Shown here in pieces: positions 17,198 to 26,919 of a stretch of DNA of 64,000 bases. The DNA is taken from assembly GCF_004769525.1 (NCBI RefSeq), contig NZ_RQFT01000007.1, positions 248,001 through 312,000 on the forward strand, read 5' to 3'. The position numbers and the translations under genes are program-made. The stretch comes from Leptospira bouyouniensis. Lineage in GTDB: Bacteria; Spirochaetota; Leptospiria; Leptospirales; Leptospiraceae. The notes under the pieces were generated by a model, which made no database searches, had not been told where the DNA came from, and saw only the letters and a list, made by a program, of their open reading frames with translations. The first letter of the stretch is position 1; every line of letters starts with the position of its first letter.

Positions 17198-18780
17198 TAT
17201 TTAAATATTTCCTTAAACCGAAAGAGCTCTGATACTCGATAACCTTTATACAATCCAAGTAATATTTGAATCGCAATCACAATGAGTAAAAGTTCTGGAT
17301 GTGTGAAAAATAGGATTTGTAAAGAACCAAAGAAAAAGATCATATAACTGATGAGAGCAATCACAAGGGTTCCGAACAATGTGACCAATGTATGCATCAC
17401 ACCTTCTTCAATGATCATAATCGAAAATCGTTCTACAAATATTGTGGTAATGACAATGGGAAATAATGTCACACTCATTTGGTTAAAAATAGTTATCTCT
17501 TCATTCAAAATAGAAAACAAAATTAAGGTAAGAACTGTAATTGTGAGTAAAATCGAAAGCCTAGGTACAGCGAGTAAATAAAATTTGTCGAGAGCATACC
17601 TTTCGAAAAACCCAAGCCCAATCATCAAAAGGAAAAATCCAATTCCAAACCAAAGGTTGGTTTCATAAAAAAACATAGCGAGTAAGATCGGTGTAAAAAT
17701 TCCAAAAGTTGGAATCCCAATCATGTTCCGAGCAACAGACAAAACCAGGGCTCCAATCGGAATCAAAATCACGAGACGAAACAAATTTTGTAAGGGAGTA
17801 GGCAAACTATATAGAGAATAATAACGCAAAAAACTATTACTAGATGCAATTTCCTCGCTATATTCTTTAAAATTATACCTGTTTACATTTGATTTTGTAA
17901 TGTATGCCGTATAACGAAAGGTAGCTGGATCTTCTCCTAAACTTCTTTTTTCCTCTACGGACTTCCAAATCGGCAGGTATCCCGAAACAGAACTTGCAAA
18001 AACATTTTTATAAGTCGAAACAAAATACCACTTCCCATTGAATCTAATTTCGTTCCAAAACGTGATTTTGCTTTTGTTGTCTTTTTCTGTCTGTTTGTTT
18101 AAATCAAAACCAGCGACAGTCCGTGTTTGGATCCCTCGCATGCGACAAAGTAATGAAAAAAGGAGTGCTTGAGTATAAGCATTCCCACTATTCACCCGAA
18201 TGGTATCAGATAAAGTGATATCCTTATGTGTATTAATGATCTCTTCTGAAATGAAATAATAAATTTGTTTCGCAGAGGAAACATTGTCCTTATCATAAGG
18301 GTGGATTTGTTCGTATAATTTTTTAGCAAGCGTCAACTCTTCTTGAGAAAATTGTTTAAGTGATAAATAATATGGTTCTTTTGTTACTTTTTTTTTCGAA
18401 GGTGTGGGAATTTCTGGTTCTGGATTTATGTTCTCATAAGGTAACATTTTGATTTTTGCATAGTAACCAATGGGAGAATTCCAGTCTTCTCCTTCCCAAA
18501 TTCCTAAATGGCCATATTGTTTTTTGAGTACTCGAAATTCTAGGTCCTCTGTTTTAGTATTTGATTTTAAAACTTTTGATTGGATGAATTGTTTCGGAAT
18601 TGGAAAACTCACCTCTGATATCGCTACATTTTCTTTGGGAGAAATCACAACCTGGACATTTACTGTATCATCCACAGATACTGGTAAAATTGATAATTCA
18701 GCGACATTCAGTTTATACAGAATCGAAAGTATTGGCAATATGATTAGGATAACAACGGTAATATATGTTTTTCGATCCAA
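17197..18780 (-). CDS. Inactive transglutaminase fused to a seven-helix membrane domain
   Basis: About 527 residues from a TTG at 18780 preceded by GGGAG; the frame extends to an ATG at 18813 but inside the previous gene. An N-terminal membrane anchor is followed by a periplasmic region of about 300 residues with a transglutaminase-like core in which the catalytic Cys position is lost (NSGNAYTQALLFSLLCRMRGIQTRTVAGF). The C-terminal ~200 residues hold about seven hydrophobic helices (FRLVILIPIGALVLSVARNM onward). This domain pairing is known from ATP-grasp gene clusters and is thought to recognise or move a peptide product. Confidence 0.8.
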   Translation of the reverse strand: MDRKTYITVVILIILPILSILYKLNVAELSILPVSVDDTVNVQVVISPKENVAISEVSFPIPKQFIQSKVLKSNTKTEDLEFRVLKKQYGHLGIWEGEDWNSPIGYYAKIKMLPYENINPEPEIPTPSKKKVTKEPYYLSLKQFSQEELTLAKKLYEQIHPYDKDNVSSAKQIYYFISEEIINTHKDITLSDTIRVNSGNAYTQALLFSLLCRMRGIQTRTVAGFDLNKQTEKDNKSKITFWNEIRFNGKWYFVSTYKNVFASSVSGYLPIWKSVEEKRSLGEDPATFRYTAYITKSNVNRYNFKEYSEEIASSNSFLRYYSLYSLPTPLQNLFRLVILIPIGALVLSVARNMIGIPTFGIFTPILLAMFFYETNLWFGIGFFLLMIGLGFFERYALDKFYLLAVPRLSILLTITVLTLILFSILNEEITIFNQMSVTLFPIVITTIFVERFSIMIIEEGVMHTLVTLFGTLVIALISYMIFFFGSLQILFFTHPELLLIVIAIQILLGLYKGYRVSELFRFKEIFK

Positions 18781-18781
18781 A

Positions 18782-19363
18782 TTAATCTCCCAGTTGGTGT
18801 GACAAAGACACATCGACTAAAAATTTTCCGCGTAAAAAATTCCTTCCGATCAAAATGGGATAATTGAGATTGGTTCGATCATTTAAGTTGATCATAGTTT
18901 CTTCTTTATATTTTCCAATCTTAATGACTTCGCTAATCATTATTCTTTTTTCAGACACACCAGAAGTACTTGTGACTTTTGCTTCTTTTACAAATTTGCT
19001 TTTCAAACGGACAGGTTTCTCATTCACAAATGTATCAAACAAAATAAATGTTTCTCCGTTTTCGGTGACTCTTTCAATATTCACTGCATTGATTGAACAC
19101 GACAATGCACCTGTATCAATCCTTGCTCTCAGTTTTAATTTCCAATTAGGGAATTCCACCCACTCTACTCGTCCAACAATTGGTTTTAAATATTGGGGTG
19201 GGATGGTGATCGGTTTTATGTGTTGGTCTGGTTTTTTTTCGACCACCTGGCCTGTTCCAAAACAATTGAAAAACAAAATCACCAAAACAATTGGAAAATA
19301 TTTAAAATATAATTTGAATGAGAATTTATGAATTTTATAATATAACATTTTGCATCGAATCAT
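18782..19363 (-). CDS. Retropepsin-like protease lipoprotein (RimK-associated 'zinc protease' family)
   Basis: 193 residues. FPIVLVILFFNC forms a signal sequence ending in a lipobox Cys. The mature part has PIVGRVEWVEFPNWKLKLRARIDTGALSCSI, with the aspartic-protease D-T-G-A motif, and later LNYPILIGRNFLRGKFLVDVS, the second strand set of the fold. The family was first called ATP-dependent zinc protease but is a single-domain retropepsin-like aspartyl protease. ATG overlaps the ClC stop (ATGA). It probably trims the peptide tag made by the ATP-grasp ligase, an inference from the gene family's recurring neighbourhood. Confidence 0.8.
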   Translation of the reverse strand: MIRCKMLYYKIHKFSFKLYFKYFPIVLVILFFNCFGTGQVVEKKPDQHIKPITIPPQYLKPIVGRVEWVEFPNWKLKLRARIDTGALSCSINAVNIERVTENGETFILFDTFVNEKPVRLKSKFVKEAKVTSTSGVSEKRIMISEVIKIGKYKEETMINLNDRTNLNYPILIGRNFLRGKFLVDVSLSHQLGD

Positions 19364-21174
19364 ATAGCTTTTCTTAATTTATTTTTGTTTTTCACTTCAT
19401 TTTGGTATGCGTTAAATAAATCAATATATCGTAAATATCCTAGACACCTATTATCTTCAACAATAGCAAGTTTGTCGACATCATATTCTAATAAAATGCG
19501 CAGAGCTTTCCCCAATGTATCCGATTGACACACAGGTGGCACATCTTGTACAATTTCTCCGCAAGTGATTAAATTTTTTAGCTCTTGTTCATATTCTGGA
19601 AGGATTCTATTTTTCCTTAGAGATACAATTCCTTTGTACTCGTCATTAGATCCAATCAAAATGAAATCACTTGCTTGGATACCTGGCGCATTAGTTTGTA
19701 ATTGTGTAAGTGATAAATGTTCTGAGACCATTGCATATTTTCGGAACTCTGTAAAATGATCCAATATCCGAATCCGATCCATAATATCTTGGTTCATATC
19801 CCAATGGTGAGAAGGTGATAAAAATCTGTTTTTGATTTGGTTTCTGTAGATCGAAATCTTATGAGATAAAACCACTGCGATCATAGCAACAATCATTAGC
19901 GCAGGTAGTAATGCATAACTTCCGATCATGTCACATACCATGATCATCCCAGCGATCGGAGCTCTTGCCACACCTGCAAAGAATGAACCCATACCCACGA
20001 GCAAAAATGGAAACACGATGATATTGAGTTCAGGGAACAAAACATTTGCCATCGTTCCCACAAAAGCACCTAACATCCCTCCGATGGCAAACGAAGGACC
20101 AAGGAGTCCTCCAGAACTGCCTGATCCAACAGTGAGTGATGTGGAAAACACTTTAAAGATTGCTACAGCAAGTAAAAAGAAAGGTCCGGAAAAACCAAAA
20201 CTAGTCGAAGTTAAGACTTCGCCATTAATCATCCTCTGGATGAGTCCAAAACCAGAACCTAAAACTTCGGGAAAAAGTAATGCGATACATCCAACTATCA
20301 AACCACCAAACGCTGGTTTTAAAAAGTTTGGCAAAGGGAGTTTAGAAAAGATATCTTGAACGAAGTGATATACTTTTACAAAAAAATAACCGACCACATA
20401 ACACAGAAGTCCAAGTAATATATAAAGTGGAATATGACGATAATCGTTTAAACTATATTCCTGTACGGAAAAAATAGAACCACTACCTGCAATACTTGTA
20501 TAAGTGAGATAAGCAGTTACGGAAGATAAAATACAAGGGACAAGCGAATCACTTTCGATGTCTTCTTGGTACACCATCTCCACTGCTGTGATAGCACCAC
20601 CGAGTGGTGCTCGGAATATCGCACCGAGTCCACCAGCAGTTCCTGCAAGCATCAGTGTACGTCTTGCCCTCGCTCCTGCCCCTAAAAAATTAGCAAGACT
20701 GGATCCGAATCCTGCACCTATTTGTGCAGTAGGTCCTTCCTTCCCTCCTGAACCTCCAGAACCTAATGTCAGTATGGTGGCAATTGCTTTGTAAAAAGGA
20801 ACCTTGGTATGAATTTTTCCTTCATTAAAATGGAAGGCATGAATGAGCGAATCTGTCCCTCCTCCTTGAGCTTCTGGGCAGAAAAAACTAGTGATGATTC
20901 CAACTAGTAAACCACCAATGGCTGGTAAAAATAAAATCCAAAGAGGCGATAATACTCCCACACTTCCCACAGAATGGAAATGTAAATCACCGGCAGGTGT
21001 ACCTGGATCATATCCGATGAGATTGCCAAATGTGAACGATTCCGTCCAAGTGAGGGCCCAATTAAAGCCATAGGCCCCAAAACCAGAAAGTAAGCCAATG
21101 AAAAGGGAATAGACATAAATCGACCTAGGTCCCTGGATCGAAAACACAGCATTTAGACCGAATGGAAGCCGCAT
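19360..21174 (-). CDS. ClC-family chloride channel/antiporter with CBS domains
   Basis: 604 residues. The ClC core keeps the gating-glutamate motif GKEGPTAQIGAGFGS (about 145-159) and shows GGGTDSLIHAFH in place of GSGIPE and GSSGGLLGPSFAIGG in place of GxFxP. A second large part ends with two CBS repeats (about 470-600: SLTQLQTNAPGIQASDFIL, SDTLGKALRILLEYDVDKLAIV). It moves chloride, probably in exchange for protons, under nucleotide or ionic control by the CBS pair. First gene of the overlapping four-gene operon. Confidence 0.88.
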   Translation of the reverse strand: MRLPFGLNAVFSIQGPRSIYVYSLFIGLLSGFGAYGFNWALTWTESFTFGNLIGYDPGTPAGDLHFHSVGSVGVLSPLWILFLPAIGGLLVGIITSFFCPEAQGGGTDSLIHAFHFNEGKIHTKVPFYKAIATILTLGSGGSGGKEGPTAQIGAGFGSSLANFLGAGARARRTLMLAGTAGGLGAIFRAPLGGAITAVEMVYQEDIESDSLVPCILSSVTAYLTYTSIAGSGSIFSVQEYSLNDYRHIPLYILLGLLCYVVGYFFVKVYHFVQDIFSKLPLPNFLKPAFGGLIVGCIALLFPEVLGSGFGLIQRMINGEVLTSTSFGFSGPFFLLAVAIFKVFSTSLTVGSGSSGGLLGPSFAIGGMLGAFVGTMANVLFPELNIIVFPFLLVGMGSFFAGVARAPIAGMIMVCDMIGSYALLPALMIVAMIAVVLSHKISIYRNQIKNRFLSPSHHWDMNQDIMDRIRILDHFTEFRKYAMVSEHLSLTQLQTNAPGIQASDFILIGSNDEYKGIVSLRKNRILPEYEQELKNLITCGEIVQDVPPVCQSDTLGKALRILLEYDVDKLAIVEDNRCLGYLRYIDLFNAYQNEVKNKNKLRKAI

Positions 21175-21262
21175 TTGTCAAGATTTGAATTTCCATCAAA
21201 TTTCCCAAGGAAATTCTGAATCCTCTTGACCCAATAGGGATTTCCTGCAACGATTGAATGGT

Positions 21263-21976
21263 ATGCTTCGATTGGTATCCGTATTTATGGTCTTTTCTTC
21301 TATTTTTTGGGGCTGTGGTCTCAAAAATGAAAACAAAGCAGAAGTCTCTATTTTTCCCGATGGAGAACCCTCTCTCTATTTCTTAGGAGAAGTCGATAGC
21401 GATATCACAACAAGTTGTGGCCAAGCAACACCTGCGACAACAACAACCGGAACAACAGGTGGGACAACTGGAACTACTGGTGGAACATCAGGTTCTACAA
21501 CAAATAACACTCGTTTCACAGTGATCTCTCAGCTTATTTTCAAAACCAAAGAAACTCTGAATTTACGTTTCACATATGACAGCACTCAAATCCAAGGTAA
21601 AATTGATCCACAACAAGGGTTTGTCCTAGCTGGTGGTCTATTTGGAAAAACGGTCCAAGGTACACAAGGAACTGTTGAATGGTTCAACCAAGGGATCAAT
21701 ATTGACACAGCATTACAAAGTGCCCAACAAATATCCTTCTTCAATTTAGAGATTACTCTCAATGGAACTTATAGCACTACAGCAACATCTACTACGAATA
21801 TCTTGAATTCTTGTAATACGTTAGATGGAGTGAACTGTACTTCAGGAACTTCAACTACTCAGTGTTTTACGAGCGATAACAGAACTTGTTTAGTTCAAAA
21901 TACAACAAGCGATGCGAAATCGGTGATCATTCGCGGAACTTTGAAGTGTAATGCTCCAAACATTGTCCCTCAATAA
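21263..21976 (+). CDS. Putative lipoprotein with Thr/Gly-rich linker
   Basis: About 237 residues. MLRLVSVFMVFSSIFWGC is a signal peptide with lipobox Cys at 18. Residues ~55-85 are a low-complexity TTTTGTTGGTTG-type linker, and the rest is rich in Thr/Ser/Asn beta segments. ATG at 21263 is preferred over an in-frame TTG at 21254. Function is unknown; surface display is likely. The receptor kinase starts 23 bases after it. Confidence 0.7.
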   Translation: MLRLVSVFMVFSSIFWGCGLKNENKAEVSIFPDGEPSLYFLGEVDSDITTSCGQATPATTTTGTTGGTTGTTGGTSGSTTNNTRFTVISQLIFKTKETLNLRFTYDSTQIQGKIDPQQGFVLAGGLFGKTVQGTQGTVEWFNQGINIDTALQSAQQISFFNLEITLNGTYSTTATSTTNILNSCNTLDGVNCTSGTSTTQCFTSDNRTCLVQNTTSDAKSVIIRGTLKCNAPNIVPQ

Positions 21977-21998
21977 TTAGTTTATTTGAACTATAGAT

Positions 21999-24185
21999 TT
22001 GCTTCGTTTTGTTGTAAGTCTAATCTGTGTTCCCTTTCTCTTATGGGCAGAAGGGGAACAAAAATTAATCCATTTGGGAACCCAAACAAATGGAGTGATT
22101 GCAGAGAATACACCTCCTCAATCCATATACTACTTCGGTTTTACCAAAGAAAGCCACTACTACCAAATCGAATTAGACGAAGACCCCAATAGATATTTCC
22201 ATTTTGAAAATGGAATGTTTTCAGAACTTGATTGTGATCTCTACCAAGAGGGGAAATTAAAAAAACAAATTAAAACTGGACTACTGAGGAGCAAACACCC
22301 TGAAGTTTCGTATACGGGCGGATTTTTATTCCCTGCAAAAGATAAAGGAATCTATCGTTTCCGAATCAAATCTGATGATACACATCGAATCAATTTTCGT
22401 ATTCGAAAAGAATCTGAATTATTCCAATACTCAAAATCTATATCCATATGGCAAGGTCTCTACTTAGGTTTATGTATCCTATTGTGTTTGTTTACAGCTG
22501 CCCAATATGTTTTGCTCAGGGAAAAAATTTCTCTACTATTAACATTTGCTACTTCAACAGTTCTATTTACAAACGTTCTTCGATCTGGTCTTTTTTATGA
22601 ATACGGATACAGTGATTTAAATTGGTTTTACCGTTACGTTCCAGGCCTTCTATCTCTTAGTCCAATTGGTTTTGTTTTATTCATTCGAGAATTTTTACAA
22701 ATCAAAAAAGAGCACCCTAACTTTGATCGATATATAAAGATATACCTTTATATACTGTTTCTTTCTATAGTTTTAGTATTCTTCGATTTACAATTATATT
22801 TCAGATTTATTTATACAAATAGTTTGATGTTATCAACATCTACGTTTGGTTATTCTATTTATGCACTCATCAAAAAGAAGGAACATGCAAATGTTTTATT
22901 TTTTGCTTTTTTGGTTAGACAATTTAGTACAACATTACTCATTTTCACAAACACGGGATACTTACCTTCATTTCCATTTTTAAGTTCTGCCAATGAAATT
23001 GGTACAGCAATCCAAATGACAATTTTTACAATTGTAATTTCAAAATTCCAAATCCAGGAGCGAATTTTCAATGAACAAACAGTAACAAAAGTAAATGAAG
23101 AATTGGAATTTATGGTTTCAGAAAGAACGAAAGAATTACAACTTCAAAAAGAAAAATTAGAAAATGCGATTTTACAATTAAGCCAAACAGAAAATCAATT
23201 GGCTCTTTCCGAAAAAATGACCGAGTTAGGGAAACTTGTTGCTGGTGTTGCACATGAAATTAACAACCCACTCAGTGCTATCAAAGCATCGATTGAGACT
23301 TTGATGGAATCCAAACAAAATGAAACTACAGAGTTAGGTTCTAAAGAAAATATTTATGATACACTGGAAAATTCTGAAATTCTTACGTTAAAACGATTAT
23401 TCCAATACCAATCTGATTTTGGACTTGTAGCAAGTTATACTGAACGAAAAGAAAAAAAAGCCAATCTAAAAAAAATCCTCAAAGATAATGGTTTAAATTA
23501 CGATGAAGCAATACTAGAAAAATTCTTAGATGTAGGGATCACAAGATTAGAAGATAATGAAATTTCTTTATTGCAAAAAGGGAAAGAAAAACTTACCGAC
23601 TTAATTTTGGATGAAAAAAACTTTCGACTTCATCTTTCCATCATACAAATTGCGGTAGATCGTTCTTCAAAGATTATACTTGCACTCAAAAACTTTTCGA
23701 GAGCCACTCATTCAGAACATAGAAAAATATTCACATTACTAGAAAATATTGAAACGGTCATTACGATATACCAATATAAAATGCGTAGCAAAGTTTCATT
23801 AAAGAAAACTTTTATAACCGATGCCACATTACTTGGATGGCCAGAAGACCTAATGCGCGTTTGGACAAACCTAATTTTAAACGCATTAGAAGCTATGAAG
23901 ACTAAAGGAAATCTTACGATCACCACAGAAAAAAATGGAAGATATGTCGAAGTGAAAGTGATAGACAATGGGCCAGGTATTCCCATCGAAATCCAAAAAA
24001 AGATTTTCGAACCATTTTTTACGACGAAACAACAAGGAGAAGGAACAGGAATGGGTCTTGGGATTACAAAATCCATCATTGAAAAACACAATGGATCCAT
24101 TTCAGTCGAATCGGAATCGGGTCGAACTTGTTTCTCTATATTACTCCCAGCAATCGAACTCATAGATCCGAATGCTACGGAATAA
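21999..24185 (+). CDS. 7TMR-DISM receptor histidine kinase with enlarged DHp region
   Basis: 728 residues from a TTG. A signal peptide (ends FLLWA) and a ~130-residue periplasmic sensor domain with beta strands precede seven hydrophobic helices (about 155-355), then a coiled coil. The H-box is MTELGKLVAGVAHEINNPLS (phospho-His about residue 418). About 120 residues separate it from ALKNFSRA, more than usual. The ATPase part has NLILNALEAM, VIDNGPGIP, FEPFFTTKQQGEGTGMGLGI. All kinase motifs are intact. No response regulator is adjacent. Confidence 0.88.
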   Translation: MLRFVVSLICVPFLLWAEGEQKLIHLGTQTNGVIAENTPPQSIYYFGFTKESHYYQIELDEDPNRYFHFENGMFSELDCDLYQEGKLKKQIKTGLLRSKHPEVSYTGGFLFPAKDKGIYRFRIKSDDTHRINFRIRKESELFQYSKSISIWQGLYLGLCILLCLFTAAQYVLLREKISLLLTFATSTVLFTNVLRSGLFYEYGYSDLNWFYRYVPGLLSLSPIGFVLFIREFLQIKKEHPNFDRYIKIYLYILFLSIVLVFFDLQLYFRFIYTNSLMLSTSTFGYSIYALIKKKEHANVLFFAFLVRQFSTTLLIFTNTGYLPSFPFLSSANEIGTAIQMTIFTIVISKFQIQERIFNEQTVTKVNEELEFMVSERTKELQLQKEKLENAILQLSQTENQLALSEKMTELGKLVAGVAHEINNPLSAIKASIETLMESKQNETTELGSKENIYDTLENSEILTLKRLFQYQSDFGLVASYTERKEKKANLKKILKDNGLNYDEAILEKFLDVGITRLEDNEISLLQKGKEKLTDLILDEKNFRLHLSIIQIAVDRSSKIILALKNFSRATHSEHRKIFTLLENIETVITIYQYKMRSKVSLKKTFITDATLLGWPEDLMRVWTNLILNALEAMKTKGNLTITTEKNGRYVEVKVIDNGPGIPIEIQKKIFEPFFTTKQQGEGTGMGLGITKSIIEKHNGSISVESESGRTCFSILLPAIELIDPNATE

Positions 24186-24198
24186 AACCAATCAATCA

Positions 24199-25152
24199 TT
24201 AAGTAAGACGGTTTAATTGTTCGATAAAAAGTTCTCTTTCATCTGTTTTGGGGAATTGATTTAAAAAGAGTAATAAATCGTTTTTTTCTGATTCCAATTC
24301 TTTGTGAAGAATGATTGGTATTTTTTTGGATTCCATAAGATTCAGAATTGTATCTTCATCTTTGGCATCACGAATTTCCTTTTGGAATAATTGATTCAGC
24401 TTACGTTTTTCCAAAAGATTGAGTTTTGAGCGTAATAACAAAACTGGATAGGTATAAAGTCCGTTTTTAAAATCCTTTAAAAATTCTTTTCCACTTGTTT
24501 TAGAATCTTCAAAATAATCTAAACAATCGTCTTTTTTTTGGAATAATTTTCCTAACCTAACTCCAAATTGGCGAAACTGTTTTCTCTCCGCTTTTGATTT
24601 GTTCGCTAAGATGGCTGCTGATTCTGTACAAACGCCAAACAATGAGGCTGTTTTTCCATAGATGATTTGGTCATATATTTTGAGTGTGATATTTGGATTT
24701 TTTTCCCATTCCATCTGTAATAGTTCGCTTACAGAAAGATCTCTTAACACTTGGGAAAAAATTTCCATGAGTTCTGGATTTCCGAGGGAGTTGAGCCTAC
24801 TGATACCACATGCCAACAAATAATCACCTGCAAGGATGGCAGTTTTGTTTCCGAAACTTGCACCAATCGTTGGTTTTCCGCGTCTGATGGGAGCATTGTC
24901 CACTACATCATCATGGAGTAAACTAGCAGCATGTATAAGTTCTGCAACACTCCCTACGTCTAACCAACTAACGCCCTTTACATTCAAAAATTGACAAAAA
25001 AGATAATGTGCAAAAGGACGAATCCTTTTGCCTCCAGATGTGATGACTTGTTTTTTGATTTTTTTGAGGATAGGAATGTCCTCGTGAATAATACTATCTA
25101 GGTTTTTATCAAATTTAGATAGGATAGTTTGGATCTTAAATTTTGAATTCAT
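24199..25152 (-). CDS. Polyprenyl diphosphate synthase
   Basis: 317 residues. First aspartate-rich motif HDDVVDNAPIRRGKPTIGA (about residues 75-93) and second motif KKDDCLDYFEDSK (about 208-220) mark a trans-prenyl synthase elongating FPP with IPP; the AILAGDYLLACG block is also conserved. The product chain, probably the menaquinone side chain or a C40-type chain, cannot be set from sequence. Start 3 bases after the SirB1-like gene, so co-transcribed. Confidence 0.9.
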   Translation of the reverse strand: MNSKFKIQTILSKFDKNLDSIIHEDIPILKKIKKQVITSGGKRIRPFAHYLFCQFLNVKGVSWLDVGSVAELIHAASLLHDDVVDNAPIRRGKPTIGASFGNKTAILAGDYLLACGISRLNSLGNPELMEIFSQVLRDLSVSELLQMEWEKNPNITLKIYDQIIYGKTASLFGVCTESAAILANKSKAERKQFRQFGVRLGKLFQKKDDCLDYFEDSKTSGKEFLKDFKNGLYTYPVLLLRSKLNLLEKRKLNQLFQKEIRDAKDEDTILNLMESKKIPIILHKELESEKNDLLLFLNQFPKTDERELFIEQLNRLT

Positions 25153-25155
25153 CCT

Positions 25156-26049
25156 TTATTCCACATGTGTGGATCGGCTTTCGAGAATCTGAAGATGATC
25201 CTTTATCATATTTTCCATTTCTTTGGACTGGTTGTCTCGATAGATATGGAGTAAATTACGACACATTCGTTTGATCATAGAAAGTGTGGATGCTTTTGTG
25301 AAATACTTTGGAGAATTGGAATAACCATTCGCCTCTAAAAATTTTTCACAGGTGAATTTGTCTAATAGAACTCCACCGTGGAATGGATCGATGTAAGTAA
25401 AATACCCTTCGGATTCATATTGTAAAAGGAAATGTAAAGGAAGATTGGTTCCATACAATGGAAGTCCAAGCCTTTGTGCCACAAGAAGGTAAATCACTGA
25501 TAACGAAATAGGAATGCCGAGCCGACTTTTGATTACTTGGAATAAATACGAATTACCAGGATCATTATAATTTTGGATATTTCCAACAAAACCTTCTTCT
25601 TGGAACATCACTTGGCAAAGGATTTGAACTTTGAGTTCGTCTGTCAGATACCCAGAATGATCATCGTATAACTCAGAAATACGAAGTGCGATTCTATCCA
25701 ACTCATGTTTGATTTCTGAATAATTTTGATCGGGAAAACCAATGCTAGAAAGTTGCACAACCATCTCTTCCAAATCTTTATAATGATTTGTATTCCCACG
25801 TAACGTGAGTTTGAAGAATGAATGCCTTAACCGATGGCGTAAAATTTCTGATTTTAGATTCCTTGCTTGGACTCGTAAATAAGGATCTTTCACTTCATCC
25901 AAGGCAGATTCCAATTGGATCTGCCATGGAATACGAGAAGCAATGAGTTTTAATAGAAAACGTTTTTTTTCTGCAGGAGCAACTTCCCAATCATACAATA
26001 AACGAGTGATATCATCCGGGTAAAAATCAGGAAAGGAGTTTTGTCCCAT
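25156..26049 (-). CDS. SirB1/transglutaminase-like protein
   Basis: 297 residues. The second half shows the SirB1 family pattern: GNIQNYNDPGNSYLFQVIKS, LGIPISLSVIYLLVAQRLGLPLYGTNLPLHFLLQY, then a YIDPFHGGVLLD block. The fold is the transglutaminase-like superfamily; the catalytic Cys is replaced (PISLSV), as in many members, and the His (PLHFLL) and Asp (IDPF) positions remain. Function is unknown. It sits between transketolase and prenyl synthase genes, co-directional. Confidence 0.8.
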   Translation of the reverse strand: MGQNSFPDFYPDDITRLLYDWEVAPAEKKRFLLKLIASRIPWQIQLESALDEVKDPYLRVQARNLKSEILRHRLRHSFFKLTLRGNTNHYKDLEEMVVQLSSIGFPDQNYSEIKHELDRIALRISELYDDHSGYLTDELKVQILCQVMFQEEGFVGNIQNYNDPGNSYLFQVIKSRLGIPISLSVIYLLVAQRLGLPLYGTNLPLHFLLQYESEGYFTYIDPFHGGVLLDKFTCEKFLEANGYSNSPKYFTKASTLSMIKRMCRNLLHIYRDNQSKEMENMIKDHLQILESRSTHVE

Positions 26050-26097
26050 GCAATTACTATCGTAATTAAATTGAAAAAGTCAATCGAAACAAAAACT

Positions 26098-26910
26098 TTA
26101 TGCTAATTCTGCAAGTGCTTGCGCTTCTTGTTCTTTATTTGGTGGAGTTCCATGCCATTTAGGATTGTTTTCCATATAAGAAACTCCTTTGCCTAAAATA
26201 GTTCTAAATACGATGAGTGTTGGTCCACCTGTATGTTGTTTAGCTTTAGCAAAGGCAGAAAAAATTTCTTCCATATTATGTCCGTCTGCATTGATAACAT
26301 TCCAGCCGAACATTTCGAACTTTTTATCCAATGGCTCTAACTTCATTACTTCTTCCGTATTACCATCGATTTGAATGTAGTTACGATCCATAAATGCAAT
26401 GAGATTGTCTGTTTTAAAATGCACTGCAGACTGTGCTGCTTCCCAAGTCATTCCTTCTCCGCATTCACCGTCTGATATGCATGTATAAATTTTATATGTC
26501 TCTTTTTTTAATTTTGCACCAAGTGCCAATCCAACAGATACAGATAATCCTTGACCGAGAGATCCAGAACTTGACTCAATCCCTTTCATATAACGAGTAG
26601 AAGGGTGGCCTTGTAAGTAAGAATTGATATTTCTGAACGTAAGAAGATCTTCTACGGGGAAGTAACCGGAAAGAGCCATAGCAGCATATCGAACCGCACA
26701 GACGTGACCATTGGAAAGGATCAAACGATCTCTTTCTGGCAACTCTGGGTTTTTCGGATCATGATTTAAAATGGAAGTATAAAGTGCTGCGTAGATATCA
26801 GCAAGTCCAAGTGGTCCGCCAGGGTGGCCAGAATTGGCAGCTGTAACCATTTTGATTACTTGGATTCGGATATCATTTGCAAATTTCTTCGCGACTTCAA
26901 TTTTTTCCAT
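26098..26910 (-). CDS. Transketolase, N-terminal (TPP-binding) subunit
   Basis: About 270 residues, the length of the first half of a split transketolase. [38 protein letters not shown] and [16 protein letters not shown] are present. The TPP/Mg motif reads [19 protein letters not shown]...DRNYIQIDG, with Ser where GDG usually begins. It needs a partner with the pyrimidine-binding domain, which is not in this window. Start at 26910 is chosen because AAGGA lies 6 bases upstream; the ATG at 26916 overlaps that SD. Confidence 0.87.
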   Translation of the reverse strand: MEKIEVAKKFANDIRIQVIKMVTAANSGHPGGPLGLADIYAALYTSILNHDPKNPELPERDRLILSNGHVCAVRYAAMALSGYFPVEDLLTFRNINSYLQGHPSTRYMKGIESSSGSLGQGLSVSVGLALGAKLKKETYKIYTCISDGECGEGMTWEAAQSAVHFKTDNLIAFMDRNYIQIDGNTEEVMKLEPLDKKFEMFGWNVINADGHNMEEIFSAFAKAKQHTGGPTLIVFRTILGKGVSYMENNPKWHGTPPNKEQEAQALAELA

Positions 26911-26919
26911 GAACATTCC

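Noticed and set aside
19928..20794. Open frames antisense to the ClC gene
   Set aside because: Pro/Ser-rich shadows of Gly-rich membrane helices.
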